From Camelimonas fluminis (GTDB lineage: Bacteria; Pseudomonadota; Alphaproteobacteria; Rhizobiales; Beijerinckiaceae): a stretch of 42,165 nucleotides of DNA. Positions 8,775 to 19,519 of the stretch are shown here, piece by piece. A program made the translations under genes and the position numbers. The DNA is taken from positions 579,935 to 622,099 of the forward strand of contig NZ_BNCG01000001.1 of NCBI RefSeq assembly GCF_014656355.1, given 5' to 3'. Positions within the stretch are counted from its first letter, which is position 1. Each line of letters starts with the position of its first letter. The notes beneath the pieces were generated by a model. It was not told the origin of the DNA. It made no database searches and saw only the letters and a list, made by a program, of their open reading frames with translations.

Positions 8775-9089
8775 GTGAGCGGGTTTATTTTCCTGTACAC
8801 GACCTTTCCCGATGAGGCGGCGGCCGCGCGGGTGGCCCGGGAACTGGTGGACGCCCGTCTGGTCGCGTGCGCCAACATCATTCCAGGCATGCGATCGATC
8901 TATCGTTATGGGACCGCCGTCGAGGAGAGCCAGGAGGTCGTGGCAATCTTTAAATTGCCGGAGACGGTCGGCGAGCGGGCCGCGGCGCGGCTGCGGGAGT
9001 GTCACCCCTATGAGACGCCGGTGGTGGCGGCATTCGCTGTCCAGCCGGATGACGCGACCGCCGCCTGGCTCCGGCAAGTCACGGACTGA
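8775..9089 (+). CDS. cutA: Divalent-cation tolerance protein CutA
   Basis: A 104-residue CutA1 protein, a ferredoxin-like trimer related in fold to PII. Typical segments are FLYTTFPDEAAAARVARELV, RLVACANIIPGMRSIYRYG, EVVAIFKLPE and CHPYETPVVAAFAV. In bacteria it has been linked to copper and other divalent-metal tolerance, but a general signalling role is also possible. Start is GTG at 8775 with GGAGG at 8765-8769; the ATG two bases earlier is followed directly by a stop. It is divergent from mbfA, so two metal-related genes share a 160-bp control region that holds the Irr-like box. Confidence 0.93.
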   Translation: MSGFIFLYTTFPDEAAAARVARELVDARLVACANIIPGMRSIYRYGTAVEESQEVVAIFKLPETVGERAAARLRECHPYETPVVAAFAVQPDDATAAWLRQVTD

Positions 9090-9260
9090 GAAGGCGGGCT
9101 GTCCGCAAAGCGCTTCGGAAATCGCTTCGCCAGAGAGCGCCTTGCCCGAAATGCTTTGCCCCAGGGGATTTTCGATGGACGCGTCAGGGCAGGCGACAGA
9201 ATGGGCGATACGCGTCAGAGAGTGCAAAAAAAATCAGCTTTTCCAAGGGGGCGGTTTGTG

Positions 9261-9276
9261 TTAAATATCTGTTAAC
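9261..9276 (+). promoter_or_regulatory. CtrA-box match TTAA-N7-TTAAC
   Basis: TTAA at 9261-9264, seven bases, then TTAAC at 9272-9276 is an exact match to the binding consensus of CtrA, the response regulator controlling cell-cycle genes in alphaproteobacteria. An extra G before the first TTAA makes the site a GTTAA/TTAAC palindrome. It lies in AT-richer DNA, 340 bp before the monooxygenase-like gene and 50 bp before a terminator. One isolated match can arise by chance. Confidence 0.5.
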
Positions 9277-9324
9277 TACCAGCATAAGCGGGATTGACCG
9301 CGCTGGAACTCACTCCATGAGACC

Positions 9325-9358
9325 AACCCCCTCTGACCCCCTCAGAGGGGGTTTTTTT
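9325..9358 (+). terminator. Rho-independent terminator
   Basis: AACCCCCTCTGA (9325-9336) pairs with TCAGAGGGGGTT (9342-9353) across a five-C loop and is followed by a T run to 9358. It is 236 bp past the cutA stop, so it may end cutA mRNA or, more interestingly, a small RNA starting near the CtrA box. Confidence 0.85.
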
Positions 9359-9602
9359 GTCTCCAGGCTGCTCCCTGGCTGGCCCGGCCTGTCGCTGCGG
9401 CGTTCTCCACACGCAGGGGGCGCCCTGTTATCAGCCGTTTCCATATCGGCCCAACTTGTTCTATGCCTGAACAACCCGATTGACGGGGACGTCGCCTGGC
9501 TTCCAGCCTGGCGACACGTTTCCGTCTTGCGGCCAAAACGCAAAAAGAGACGTCCTGTTATCCGCACAATCTGCCGGCGGGACGTCGACTGGAGGAAGAC
9601 GC

Positions 9603-9887
9603 ATGGTTTCGATCGTTGCAAGGATCAAGGTCAAGGAAGGCGAGGGCGCTTCTTTTGAGAAGGTCGCCAAGGAATTGCAGGCGAAGGTGAGCGCCAACGA
9701 GCCGGGCTGCGAGTATTACGCGCTGCACAAGACCGATGATCCGACCGTGTACGTGTTCATCGAGCGCTACAAGGATCAGGCCGCCATCGAAGCGCACCGC
9801 AAATCCGATCACTTCCGTTCGCTCGGCAAGGAAATGGGCCAGTTCATGGCCGGGCCGCCGTCGGTGGAAGTGCTGCAGGAAGCCTGA
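9603..9887 (+). CDS. Antibiotic biosynthesis monooxygenase-domain protein (YgiN-like)
   Basis: A 94-residue ABM-fold protein: MVSIVARIKVKEGEGASFEK, then EPGCEYYALHKTDDPTVYVFIERYKDQAAIEAHRKSDHF, ending in a short helix and strand. This dimeric ferredoxin-like fold occurs in quinol monooxygenases and haem-degrading enzymes, and many members have no proven activity. ATG at 9603 is preceded by GGAGGAAG at 9591-9598, a good ribosome site that excludes the longer upstream frame. It is monocistronic, with its own terminator at 9913-9940. Confidence 0.88.
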   Translation: MVSIVARIKVKEGEGASFEKVAKELQAKVSANEPGCEYYALHKTDDPTVYVFIERYKDQAAIEAHRKSDHFRSLGKEMGQFMAGPPSVEVLQEA

Positions 9888-9912
9888 GAGGCTCCAGCGC
9901 CAGCGAAACACA

Positions 9913-9940
9913 GGGCCGCCCCTTGGGGCGGCCCTTTTTT
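9913..9940 (+). terminator. Rho-independent terminator of the ABM gene
   Basis: GGGCCGCCCC (9913-9922) pairs with GGGGCGGCCC (9925-9934), followed by six T. It starts 26 bp after the stop codon. Confidence 0.85.
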
Positions 9941-9988
9941 GTTTGCCGTGGGCGCTCTCTTCATGGCGCCCCACATGCACCGTCGTGG

Positions 9989-10966
9989 TTATTCCTGGCG
10001 CAGCAGGAAGTGGCCATAGGCGGTGGCGATCGGCTTGTCCTGGGAATCCTGCCAGGCCTCAACCATCACCGAGACGACGCGGCGGCCTTCCTTGGTGATG
10101 CGGCAGCGGGCGTAAGTGTCGACTGGCCGGCCGGAGCGCAGGTAATTGATCGTGAGGCCGATCGGCTTCGGCGGGCGCCCCTGGCCAAACTGCGCGCTGA
10201 GCTGGAGCAGGGCTGTGCTTTCCAGGAATGCGCCGATCGAGCCGCCGTGCAGGGCTGGCAGCGACGGATTGCCGATCAGTTTTGGCTCGAAGCGCATGAT
10301 GGCGGTGACTTCATCGCCGCGCTGCTCGCACTCCACCCCGAGGAACTGGGAGTAGCTCATCCGCTCCAGCATCTTCTGGGCGGGGCTGTCCGGGCTCCTG
10401 GGCGCCGCCGGCGGCCGCACCGGCAGCTCTTCCAGCTTTTCCCGGTCGGGGCGCACGCTCAGGCTGGTCTTGTTGGCGGCGAGCATGAAGGTGGCCACCG
10501 CATTGGCGATGAGATCGCTTTCGCCCTGATAGGCCTCGGCGCGGACGAAGGCGATGTTCTTCGTCATCTTGTAGCAGTGGGCGCGGCAGTGCACGGTTTC
10601 GCCGCTGGCCGCCGGCTTCATGTAGTCAATGCGCAGATCGAGGGTGGCGATGGCCTGGCGCATCGCCTTCTTGAGCTGGACCGAAGCGCCGGCGGTGTGA
10701 TCAATCAGGGCGGTGATGACGCCGCCATGCAAGACGCCGGTTTCGGAATCGCCGGCGAACTGCTTCTGATACGGCAGGGCGAGGGTGGCCTGCCCCACCC
10801 GGGCGGCTTCAAAACGCAAGCCCAGCGCGTGGGCGTGCGGCGTGCCGCCCGCCATGCGGGCTTCGATGAACCTGAGCAGATCTGCATCGATCTCGGAGCC
10901 GTCCGCCAGGTCCCCGGCGGCGAGGGCTTTGGCGGCGAGGGCCTCGGCGGCTTCATGTGTTGTCAT
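9989..10966 (-). CDS. Double-hotdog acyl-CoA thioesterase (tandem PaaI-like domains)
   Basis: A 325-residue protein with two PaaI/4HBT hotdog domains in tandem. The first has GVLHGGVITALIDHTAGAS (about residues 77-95); the second has LPALHGGSIGAFLESTALLQ (about residues 237-256). Each contains the HGG loop that positions the thioester in PaaI-type thioesterases. The acidic catalytic-type residue after the loop is Asp in the first copy (ALID) and Glu in the second (FLES). Single-domain PaaI proteins are 130-150 residues and act as dimers or tetramers, so this fusion supplies an internal dimer. Likely role: hydrolysis of acyl- or aryl-CoA in the cytosol; substrate unknown. Confidence 0.87.
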   Translation of the reverse strand: MTTHEAAEALAAKALAAGDLADGSEIDADLLRFIEARMAGGTPHAHALGLRFEAARVGQATLALPYQKQFAGDSETGVLHGGVITALIDHTAGASVQLKKAMRQAIATLDLRIDYMKPAASGETVHCRAHCYKMTKNIAFVRAEAYQGESDLIANAVATFMLAANKTSLSVRPDREKLEELPVRPPAAPRSPDSPAQKMLERMSYSQFLGVECEQRGDEVTAIMRFEPKLIGNPSLPALHGGSIGAFLESTALLQLSAQFGQGRPPKPIGLTINYLRSGRPVDTYARCRITKEGRRVVSVMVEAWQDSQDKPIATAYGHFLLRQE

Positions 10967-11488
10967 TGCCTGGTTCGTCTCCGTAAGGTCGCCGTCACGA
11001 GAGCGCGTTCAGGCGAAGCAGCAGCCTGGGTTCGCCTGATGAAGCCGCTGACTGACGGCGGCTGGCGTTCCGGCCTGCCCGCCCGAGCTGCGTCTCCCGC
11101 ATGTCGCCCGTATCAAAGCATTGGCCACGCCCACAGGGAGCATGGCTTCTGCAGGCTTAGTGGCCCATTTTCCTGTTTGCGGCAACATGAGACATCGGGC
11201 GGCTTGGCCGCCATGCGCCAGCGCGGGCGGGCGGGCGGGCGGAAATCACACGCCGCCACCGGTTTTATTGCCTCCTGCTGCGATTGTGATTGGGGATCAG
11301 TGGCTGAATCGCGCAAACAGGGCCCGGCGCGGTCCTTCAGGATGAACGGGTTTTGGCTCTGGCCGCGCCGTTACGCCGGAGTCCCTTCTTGCCCCGCCGG
11401 GGGGAGGGTTCCGCCACATTAACCGAAAGGATGTCCCGGCGCTGGCGGCTTCGGCCGCGTCAGCCGGGCGCACTGGAGGACAGATAAA
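10967..11488. other. Intergenic region without a recognisable gene
   Basis: 522 bp upstream of both the minus-strand thioesterase and the plus-strand small secreted protein. The long open frame that crosses it on the plus strand is the antisense shadow of the thioesterase and has no family features. I see a GC-rich GGGCGGGCGG tract near 11226 but no clear promoter or RNA. Confidence 0.4.
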
Positions 11489-11746
11489 GTGAAAATTCTG
11501 AGGATCTTCGTCGTCGTCGCGGCCCTGGCGCCGGTTTCGGCCTTTGCCTGCACGAACGAGGACATCACCGCCAAGGCGACCGAACTGTCAACGTCATTGC
11601 AGACGCTGGCGGCGAAGGATCAGAAAAAGGCGATGGAAGTCACCCAACGCATGCAGGAAATCCAGGCAAAACAGCAGGCCCCGGGCTCCATGGCGGAAGC
11701 CTGCAAGATGTATGACGAGCTGCTCGCCGAAGTTAAGGGCAAGTAA
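11489..11746 (+). CDS. Small periplasmic protein, helical, unknown function
   Basis: An 85-residue protein with a clean signal peptide (MKILRIFVVVAALAPVSAFA) followed by about 65 mature residues that look fully helical, rich in K, Q, A and E. Two cysteines (one right after the cleavage site, one in AEACKMYDEL) could form a disulphide that ties the ends together. Start is GTG at 11489 with GGAGG at 11475-11479. I do not recognise a family. Codon use matches the surrounding genes, so it is likely real. Confidence 0.7.
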   Translation: MKILRIFVVVAALAPVSAFACTNEDITAKATELSTSLQTLAAKDQKKAMEVTQRMQEIQAKQQAPGSMAEACKMYDELLAEVKGK

Positions 11747-11991
11747 CGCGCCAGCGCCGGATCCGTTCACGTCGGATTGTGGCGGCGCTTTGACATGAAT
11801 GGTTGATCCGTTCCTGTCCCATATGCTGGACAGGCGATCTGCCTGATCCAGGGGCGCGACGGCGTTAGCCGTCGCGCCGCTGAAAGGGCAGCCCCCTTTT
11901 CCTGCGCATTATCAGGCTTTCCCCTTCGCCGCGAATGCTGTCTGTTGTCAGGTCAACAGGATCAGACATGCGAGCATGTCGGGGAGGAAGC

Positions 11992-13131
11992 ATGGCGGAA
12001 GCTGTCAGGCCGTTTCATCTGGGCGTGCCGGAGGAGGCGCTGGATGATCTGCGCCAGCGCCTGGCGCGCACCCGGTGGCCGGAAAAGGAAACCGTGGACG
12101 ACCTGCGCCAGGGAGCGCCGCTCGTCGCCGTGCAGGACCTCTGCGATTACTGGCTGCGCGCCTATGACTGGCGCCGCTGTGAAGCGATGCTGAACGGCTT
12201 CGGCCAGCACATGACGCAGATCGACGGCGTCGACATCCATTTCATTCACCGGCGTTCGCCCACTCCAGACGCCCTGCCGCTGATCATCACTCACGGCTGG
12301 CCGGGTTCGGTGATCGAATTTCACAAGATTATCGGGCCGCTGGCCGATCCCGCCGCTTATGGCGGCGATCCGGCCGATGCCTTCCACGTCGTGGCGCCTT
12401 CCATCCCCGGCTACGGTTTTTCCGGCAAGCCCACGGCGGCGGGGTGGACAACGCAACGCATCGCCGCTGCCTGGGCTGAACTGATGCGGCGTCTTGGCTA
12501 CCGGCATTATGTGGCGCAAGGCGGCGACTGGGGTTCGGCCATCAGCATCGCCATGGGCGAGGCGGCCCCACCCGGTCTCGCCGCCATTCACCTCAACATG
12601 GTGACGGCTCCGCCAGGGCGCGACCAGCGCGACGACATGGACGACAGGGAGAAGGCGCTGCTGGCCCGGGCCCGCTATTATCGCGACCAGGGCAACGGCT
12701 ACGCGGTGCAGCAGAGCACCCGCCCACAAACCCTGGCCTATGGCCTGACGGATTCGCCCGCTGGCCAGGCGGCATGGATCTTCGAGAAGTTTTTCGAGTG
12801 GACGGATTGTAATGGCGATCCGCTTGCCGTGCTGACCCGCGACGAGCTGCTCGACAACATCATGCTGTACTGGCTGCCGGCGACCGCCGGTTCGTCCGGC
12901 CGGCTATACTGGGAGAGTTTCCGGCCCTTCTCCGACGGCGAGGTGCGGGTTCCGGTAGCCGCGAGCATCTTTCCGAAGGACATTTCCCCACCGGCGCGGC
13001 GCTGGGCGGAGCGGCGCTTCGGCAATATTGTCTACTGGAACGAACTCGATCGTGGCGGCCACTTCGCCGCCTTCGAACAGCCCGAGCTGTTCGTCAACGA
13101 ACTGCGCGCTGCGCTGCGCCCGTTTCGCTGA
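11992..13131 (+). CDS. Epoxide hydrolase (microsomal type, alpha/beta-hydrolase)
   Basis: A 379-residue protein with the N-terminal epoxide hydrolase lid domain (RPFHLGVPEEALDDLRQRLA) and an alpha/beta-hydrolase core. The oxyanion-hole motif HGWPGS is at residues 101-106, the nucleophile Asp179 is in QGGDWGSAI, and the catalytic His is in GGHFAAFEQPE near residue 357. Tyr residues that activate the epoxide are expected in the cap. It converts epoxides to vicinal diols in the cytoplasm. ATG at 11992 has GGGGAGGAAG directly upstream and is preferred over the in-frame ATG at 11935. It flanks the CRISPR leader and shows no link in function to it. Confidence 0.92.
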   Translation: MAEAVRPFHLGVPEEALDDLRQRLARTRWPEKETVDDLRQGAPLVAVQDLCDYWLRAYDWRRCEAMLNGFGQHMTQIDGVDIHFIHRRSPTPDALPLIITHGWPGSVIEFHKIIGPLADPAAYGGDPADAFHVVAPSIPGYGFSGKPTAAGWTTQRIAAAWAELMRRLGYRHYVAQGGDWGSAISIAMGEAAPPGLAAIHLNMVTAPPGRDQRDDMDDREKALLARARYYRDQGNGYAVQQSTRPQTLAYGLTDSPAGQAAWIFEKFFEWTDCNGDPLAVLTRDELLDNIMLYWLPATAGSSGRLYWESFRPFSDGEVRVPVAASIFPKDISPPARRWAERRFGNIVYWNELDRGGHFAAFEQPELFVNELRAALRPFR

Positions 13132-16083
<2,952 letters not shown>

Positions 16084-16112
16084 TGCTAATCTCGTTCGGT
16101 CTACGGCAAAGT

Positions 16113-16144
16113 GTTCGCCCCACCGGCGGGGCGAGGGCGCGCTT
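16113..16144 (+). repeat. Possible fossil CRISPR repeat beyond the terminal repeat
   Basis: After the degenerate last repeat and a 29-bp interval, a segment beginning GTTCGCCCC carries a hairpin CGCCCC (16116-16121) with GGGGCG (16128-16133). It keeps the start and stem of the array repeat but not the GAAAC tail. It may be an older, decayed repeat or simply a GC-rich hairpin before cas3. Confidence 0.35.
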
Positions 16145-16268
16145 TCATCGGAATGCGCCTCTGGCGCGGTCATGCGCAAAGCGGTGGATATCGCCGCATC
16201 CCGGCTTTGAGCGCGGATGTTGATCGTCCAGTCTGGGGTTCTGTTGATCCGCACGCTGGGGGGTAGTG

Positions 16269-18599
16269 ATGGATCTGGAACAGTATTTCGCGCATTCGTC
16301 GTCAAATCCGGATACGGCGGATTGGGAGACGTGTCCGGCTCATTTGCAGGCGGTTGGCGATATGGCCGGTGGTTTTGCCGGCAAGTTCGGCCTCAGCCGT
16401 CTGGCGATGCTCACCGGGCAGCTGCACGATCTCGGGAAGTTCACCCGGGAGTTTCAGCAATACATTCGCGGGCAGCGCGCCAGGGGGCCGGACCACTCCA
16501 CGGCCGGCGCGCGCGAGATCATTGGCCTCGCGTCGGCGCCCCATGACAGGCTGTTCGCCCGTGTCGCGGCCTATGGCATCGCCGGTCATCATGCGGGGTT
16601 GCCAGATCATGGCCTTGATGAGGGCTGCCTTGAGAACCGGCTGGCGCGCACGGATCTGCCGGCGCTGTTTTCCGGTTGGCGCGATGCGGTGACGGCCGGG
16701 ACGGCGCAACTGGCGCCAGAGCGTTTCAATCCGTATCAGGGCGCGGACAAAAAGCGGTCGGCGTTTCAGCTCGCGTTCCTCGGGCGCATGTTGTTTTCAT
16801 GTCTGGTGGACGCGGATCGCCTGTGCACCGAGGCTTATTGCGCCCGGGTGGAGGGGCGGGGGCCAGTCGACCGGGAGTGGCCGCAACTGCCGGAGATTGC
16901 TGGCGATCTGGTCGCCGCCTTCGACGCCTATATGGCGGCGAGAGCGGCTTCCATGCCGGAGGCAGCGCGGACCTCGCCGCTTAACCGGTTGCGCAGCGAT
17001 ATTCTGACGCAGGTGCGGGGCAAGGCGACGTTGCCCAGAGGCGTGTTCACGCTCGACGTGCCCACCGGCGGCGGCAAGACCCTGTCTTCGCTGGCGTTCG
17101 CGCTGGAACATGCGCGCCATCATGGCATGGACCGCATCGTCTACGGCATCCCGTTCACCTCGATCGTCGAGCAGACGGCCGGCATCATGCGGGCGGTGTT
17201 CGGCGATGACGACAACCGGCCGGTGGTGCTGGAGCATCATTCCGGGTTTGATGCGGCGTCGGCCCCCGAGGAAGGCGCCCAGGCGGTTGGCTTCGAGGGT
17301 ATCCAGAAGCTGCGCCTCGCCATGGAAAACTGGGCCGCGCCGCTGGTGGTCACCACCAACGTGCAGCTGTTCGAGAGCCTGTTTTCGGCGCGGCCGGCGC
17401 GTTGCCGCAAGCTGCACAATCTGTGCAATGCCGTGATCGTGCTGGATGAGGCGCAGAGCATTCCGCTCAATCTGCTGCGGCCCTGCGTGGCGGCGCTGGA
17501 TGAACTCGTGCGCAATTACGGTTGCACGGTGGTGCTGTGCACCGCGACGCAGCCGGCGTTGCTGGCGCCGGATTTTCTGGGCGGCTTTGAACAGGTGACG
17601 GAGCTGGCGCCCGATCCGGACGCGCTGCATGCGGCGCTCAGGCGGGTGACGCCACGGCTGCGCGGCGTGCTGACGGATGTGGAGCTTGTCGGGGAATTGG
17701 GTGAGAGTCCGCAGGGGCTGGTCATCGTCAACAACCGCGTGCATGCGCGGGCGCTGTATCTCGCGGCAAAGGAAGCGGGGCTCAACGGCGTGGTCCACCT
17801 CACCACCCGTCAGACTGCCGCGCACCGGCGGCAAATACTGGCGGACGTGCGCCGGCGCCTGAAAGCCGGGGAGCCATGCCGGGTCATCGCCACCAGCCTC
17901 ATCGAAGCCGGCGTCGACGTGTCGTTTCCGCGTGTCTGGCGGGCGGAAACCGGGCTCGACAGCATCATTCAGGCGGCGGGACGCTGCAATCGCGAGGGCG
18001 AACGTCCGGCCAGCGAGAGCTTCGTTGATGTGTTCACGCCGGCTGAAGTGAAATCGCCGCCGGTGATCCAGCAACTGGCGGCGGCCTTCGGTCGCGCGAC
18101 ATCGGAAAGGGCGGATTTCTTCGCCCGCGACGCCATCACGCTGTATTTCCAGGAGGTCTATTGGGGGAAGGGCGACGGCCTGGATCAGGTCAAGGTGAAG
18201 GATCGGGACGGGCGCTCCCAGAACGCGGCCGTGGCGGACCTGTTTGGCGTCAGCGCCGGCCAGCCGGCGTTCAGCTACAGGACATGCGGCGAGGCGTTCC
18301 GCTTCATCGAGGACGGCATGGCGCCGGTCATCATCGCGCAGGAGGACGAGCCGCGCGATGCAATCGCCGCGCTGCTGGCCGGAGCCCCGGTGGGGGAGCA
18401 GGCGCGCAAGCTGCAATCGTGGATCGTCCAGATTCCGCCGCGTTATCGCAAGCTGCTGATCGAGAACGGCCACGCCAGATTTCTGGACGGCTTCGGCGAG
18501 CAGTTCGCGGTGTTGACGCGGGGCGATCTGTACAGCGCGGAGGCGGGGTTGGTGTGGGAACAGGCCGATTCCATGGGGCTGGAGCAATATATATTCTGA
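16269..18599 (+). CDS. cas3: Cas3 nuclease-helicase, type I-C
   Basis: A 776-residue single-chain Cas3 that nicks and degrades DNA after Cascade recognition. The N-terminal HD nuclease has H53-D54 (QLHDLGKF), H76 (PDHSTAGA), H107-H108 (AGHHAGL) and D181 (VDADR). The superfamily 2 helicase has Walker A VPTGGGKT (about 264-271), DEAQ in VLDEAQS (393-396, a DEAQ rather than DEAH variant), TATQ (425-428) and the C-terminal SLIEAGVDVSFP and QAAGRCNREGE motifs. All catalytic motifs look intact. ATG at 16269 is preferred because GGGGGG at 16258-16263 is too close to the GTG at 16266. It is the first cas gene, 186 bp after the array. Confidence 0.97.
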   Translation: MDLEQYFAHSSSNPDTADWETCPAHLQAVGDMAGGFAGKFGLSRLAMLTGQLHDLGKFTREFQQYIRGQRARGPDHSTAGAREIIGLASAPHDRLFARVAAYGIAGHHAGLPDHGLDEGCLENRLARTDLPALFSGWRDAVTAGTAQLAPERFNPYQGADKKRSAFQLAFLGRMLFSCLVDADRLCTEAYCARVEGRGPVDREWPQLPEIAGDLVAAFDAYMAARAASMPEAARTSPLNRLRSDILTQVRGKATLPRGVFTLDVPTGGGKTLSSLAFALEHARHHGMDRIVYGIPFTSIVEQTAGIMRAVFGDDDNRPVVLEHHSGFDAASAPEEGAQAVGFEGIQKLRLAMENWAAPLVVTTNVQLFESLFSARPARCRKLHNLCNAVIVLDEAQSIPLNLLRPCVAALDELVRNYGCTVVLCTATQPALLAPDFLGGFEQVTELAPDPDALHAALRRVTPRLRGVLTDVELVGELGESPQGLVIVNNRVHARALYLAAKEAGLNGVVHLTTRQTAAHRRQILADVRRRLKAGEPCRVIATSLIEAGVDVSFPRVWRAETGLDSIIQAAGRCNREGERPASESFVDVFTPAEVKSPPVIQQLAAAFGRATSERADFFARDAITLYFQEVYWGKGDGLDQVKVKDRDGRSQNAAVADLFGVSAGQPAFSYRTCGEAFRFIEDGMAPVIIAQEDEPRDAIAALLAGAPVGEQARKLQSWIVQIPPRYRKLLIENGHARFLDGFGEQFAVLTRGDLYSAEAGLVWEQADSMGLEQYIF

Positions 18600-18690
18600 C
18601 CCGCAGGCCCATACTTTGGTTGTAGTTGCCTTGATGTACATGAAGTGATTGTATTTTGGCAAGAATTGCCAGAAATGGTTGGGGGGAATC
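18600..18690 (+). promoter_or_regulatory. cas3-cas5c gap with operator-like palindrome
   Basis: This 91-bp gap is AT-richer than its flanks. It contains TTGCCT (18627-18632), an 18-bp spacer and TGTATT (18651-18656), a possible promoter. Immediately after comes the perfect palindrome TGGCAA-N3-TTGCCA (18657-18671), placed where a repressor would block the promoter or the start of transcription. The palindrome is seen; promoter and operator roles are inferred. Confidence 0.35.
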
Positions 18691-19389
18691 GTGAGTTACG
18701 GCGTGCGATTGCGGGTTCGCGGCAAATTCGCCTCTTTTACCCGGCCAGAAATGAAGGTGGAGCGCGTATCCTACGACGTGATGACGCCGTCGGCGGCGCG
18801 CGGAATACTTGAGGCGATCTACTGGAAACCGGCGATCCGCTGGATTGTCGACGAAATTCACGTGCTGAAGCCGATCCGCTTCCAGTCGATCCGCCGCAAC
18901 GAGGTTGGCGCGAAGACGCCGGCGGCGTCGGTGCGGCGGGCGATGAAATCCGGCGATATCGGCGATCTGACGCTGGTGGTGGACGACAATCGCCAGCAGC
19001 GCGCGGCAACCCTGCTGTCCGACGTTGACTATGTCATCTGCGCCCACTTCGCACACACCGGGCGGGCCGGGCCGGATGATACGGACGGCAAGCATCTCGA
19101 CATCTTCAACCGGCGCGCCCGCAAGGGCCAATGCTTTCACCAGCCGTGCCTGGGAACGCGCGAGTTCCCCGCCGACTTCAGCCTGATCGAAGCGGATGCG
19201 CCGATGCCGGAGCCCGGGCCTGAGGACGAGGCGCGCCGGGGGCTTGGCTTTGGCGAGCCGCGCGATCTCGGCTTCATGCTCTACGATATCGATCACGGCG
19301 GCGATCGCGCGTCGATGTTCTTCCGGGCGACGCTGGACAGGGGCGTGGTGCGGATACCAGCGCCGGATTCGCCGGAGGTGTTGCGATAG
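18691..19389 (+). CDS. cas5c: Cas5c (Cas5d), crRNA-processing endonuclease of type I-C
   Basis: A 232-residue RAMP protein that in type I-C replaces Cas6: it cuts pre-crRNA at the base of the repeat hairpin and stays in Cascade on the 5' handle. Typical are YGVRLRVRGKFASFTRPEMKVERVSYDVMTPSAARGILEAIYWKP at the start, IHVLKPIRFQSIRRNEVG, and TREFPADFSLIE with LGFMLYDIDH near the end. The start is GTG at 18691 behind GGGGGGA (18681-18687); an upstream in-frame start at 18649 would add 14 unrelated residues. Its own repeat specificity bears on whether the diverged repeat at 19520 is cut. Confidence 0.96.
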   Translation: MSYGVRLRVRGKFASFTRPEMKVERVSYDVMTPSAARGILEAIYWKPAIRWIVDEIHVLKPIRFQSIRRNEVGAKTPAASVRRAMKSGDIGDLTLVVDDNRQQRAATLLSDVDYVICAHFAHTGRAGPDDTDGKHLDIFNRRARKGQCFHQPCLGTREFPADFSLIEADAPMPEPGPEDEARRGLGFGEPRDLGFMLYDIDHGGDRASMFFRATLDRGVVRIPAPDSPEVLR

Positions 19390-19393
19390 ATTT

Positions 19394-19412
19394 ATGAAAT
19401 ACGTTTTAGGAA
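19394..19412 (-). promoter_or_regulatory. Predicted target site of the crRNA-like RNA, with TTC PAM
   Basis: On the minus strand, TTC (19412-19410) is the canonical type I-C PAM. The next 16 bases (19409 down to 19394) match the first 16 bases of the pseudo-spacer at 19552 in 15 positions, with the sole mismatch at position 12. The full-length protospacer would run back to about 19376, over the cas5c stop codon, but pairing stops after position 16. The PAM ends one base before a TTGACA -35 element, so bound Cascade would lie on the promoter. Confidence 0.75.
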
Positions 19413-19413
19413 A

Positions 19414-19442
19414 TTGACATTCCGCGGCAATAGGAAGTTAAT
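19414..19442 (+). promoter_or_regulatory. Predicted promoter inside the cas operon, upstream of the mini-CRISPR and cas8c
   Basis: TTGACA (19414-19419), a 17-bp spacer and GTTAAT (19437-19442, 4 of 6 to TATAAT) make a good sigma-70 promoter in an otherwise GC-rich operon. Transcription would start near 19449 and run through the diverged repeat into cas8c-cas7c-cas4-cas1-cas2. Confidence 0.6.
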
Positions 19443-19519
19443 TGCGCGGGGGGCCGCTGCCTTTTGTCGCTTCGAAGGTCGGAAGACTGCTGTGGGATAG
19501 GTCGCGCCCAGATCTGGTT

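Larger units (their letters stand above)
9090..9602. other. Intergenic region with CtrA box and strong terminator; possible small RNA
   Basis: 513 bp without a convincing gene. It holds a CtrA-type site (9261-9276), then about 50 bp later a 12-bp-stem rho-independent terminator (9325-9358). That spacing fits a short transcript starting near 9285-9300 and ending at about 9358. The first 90 bp also contain reiterated GCGCTTCG-like words that may be a decayed intergenic repeat. Confidence 0.4.

Noticed and set aside
9923-11422. 499-codon plus-strand open frame
   Set aside because: It is antisense to the double-hotdog thioesterase, has no family motifs, and arises from high GC content.
16797-18662. 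621-codon minus-strand open frame
   Set aside because: Antisense shadow of cas3; composition rich in R, H and Q with no domain.
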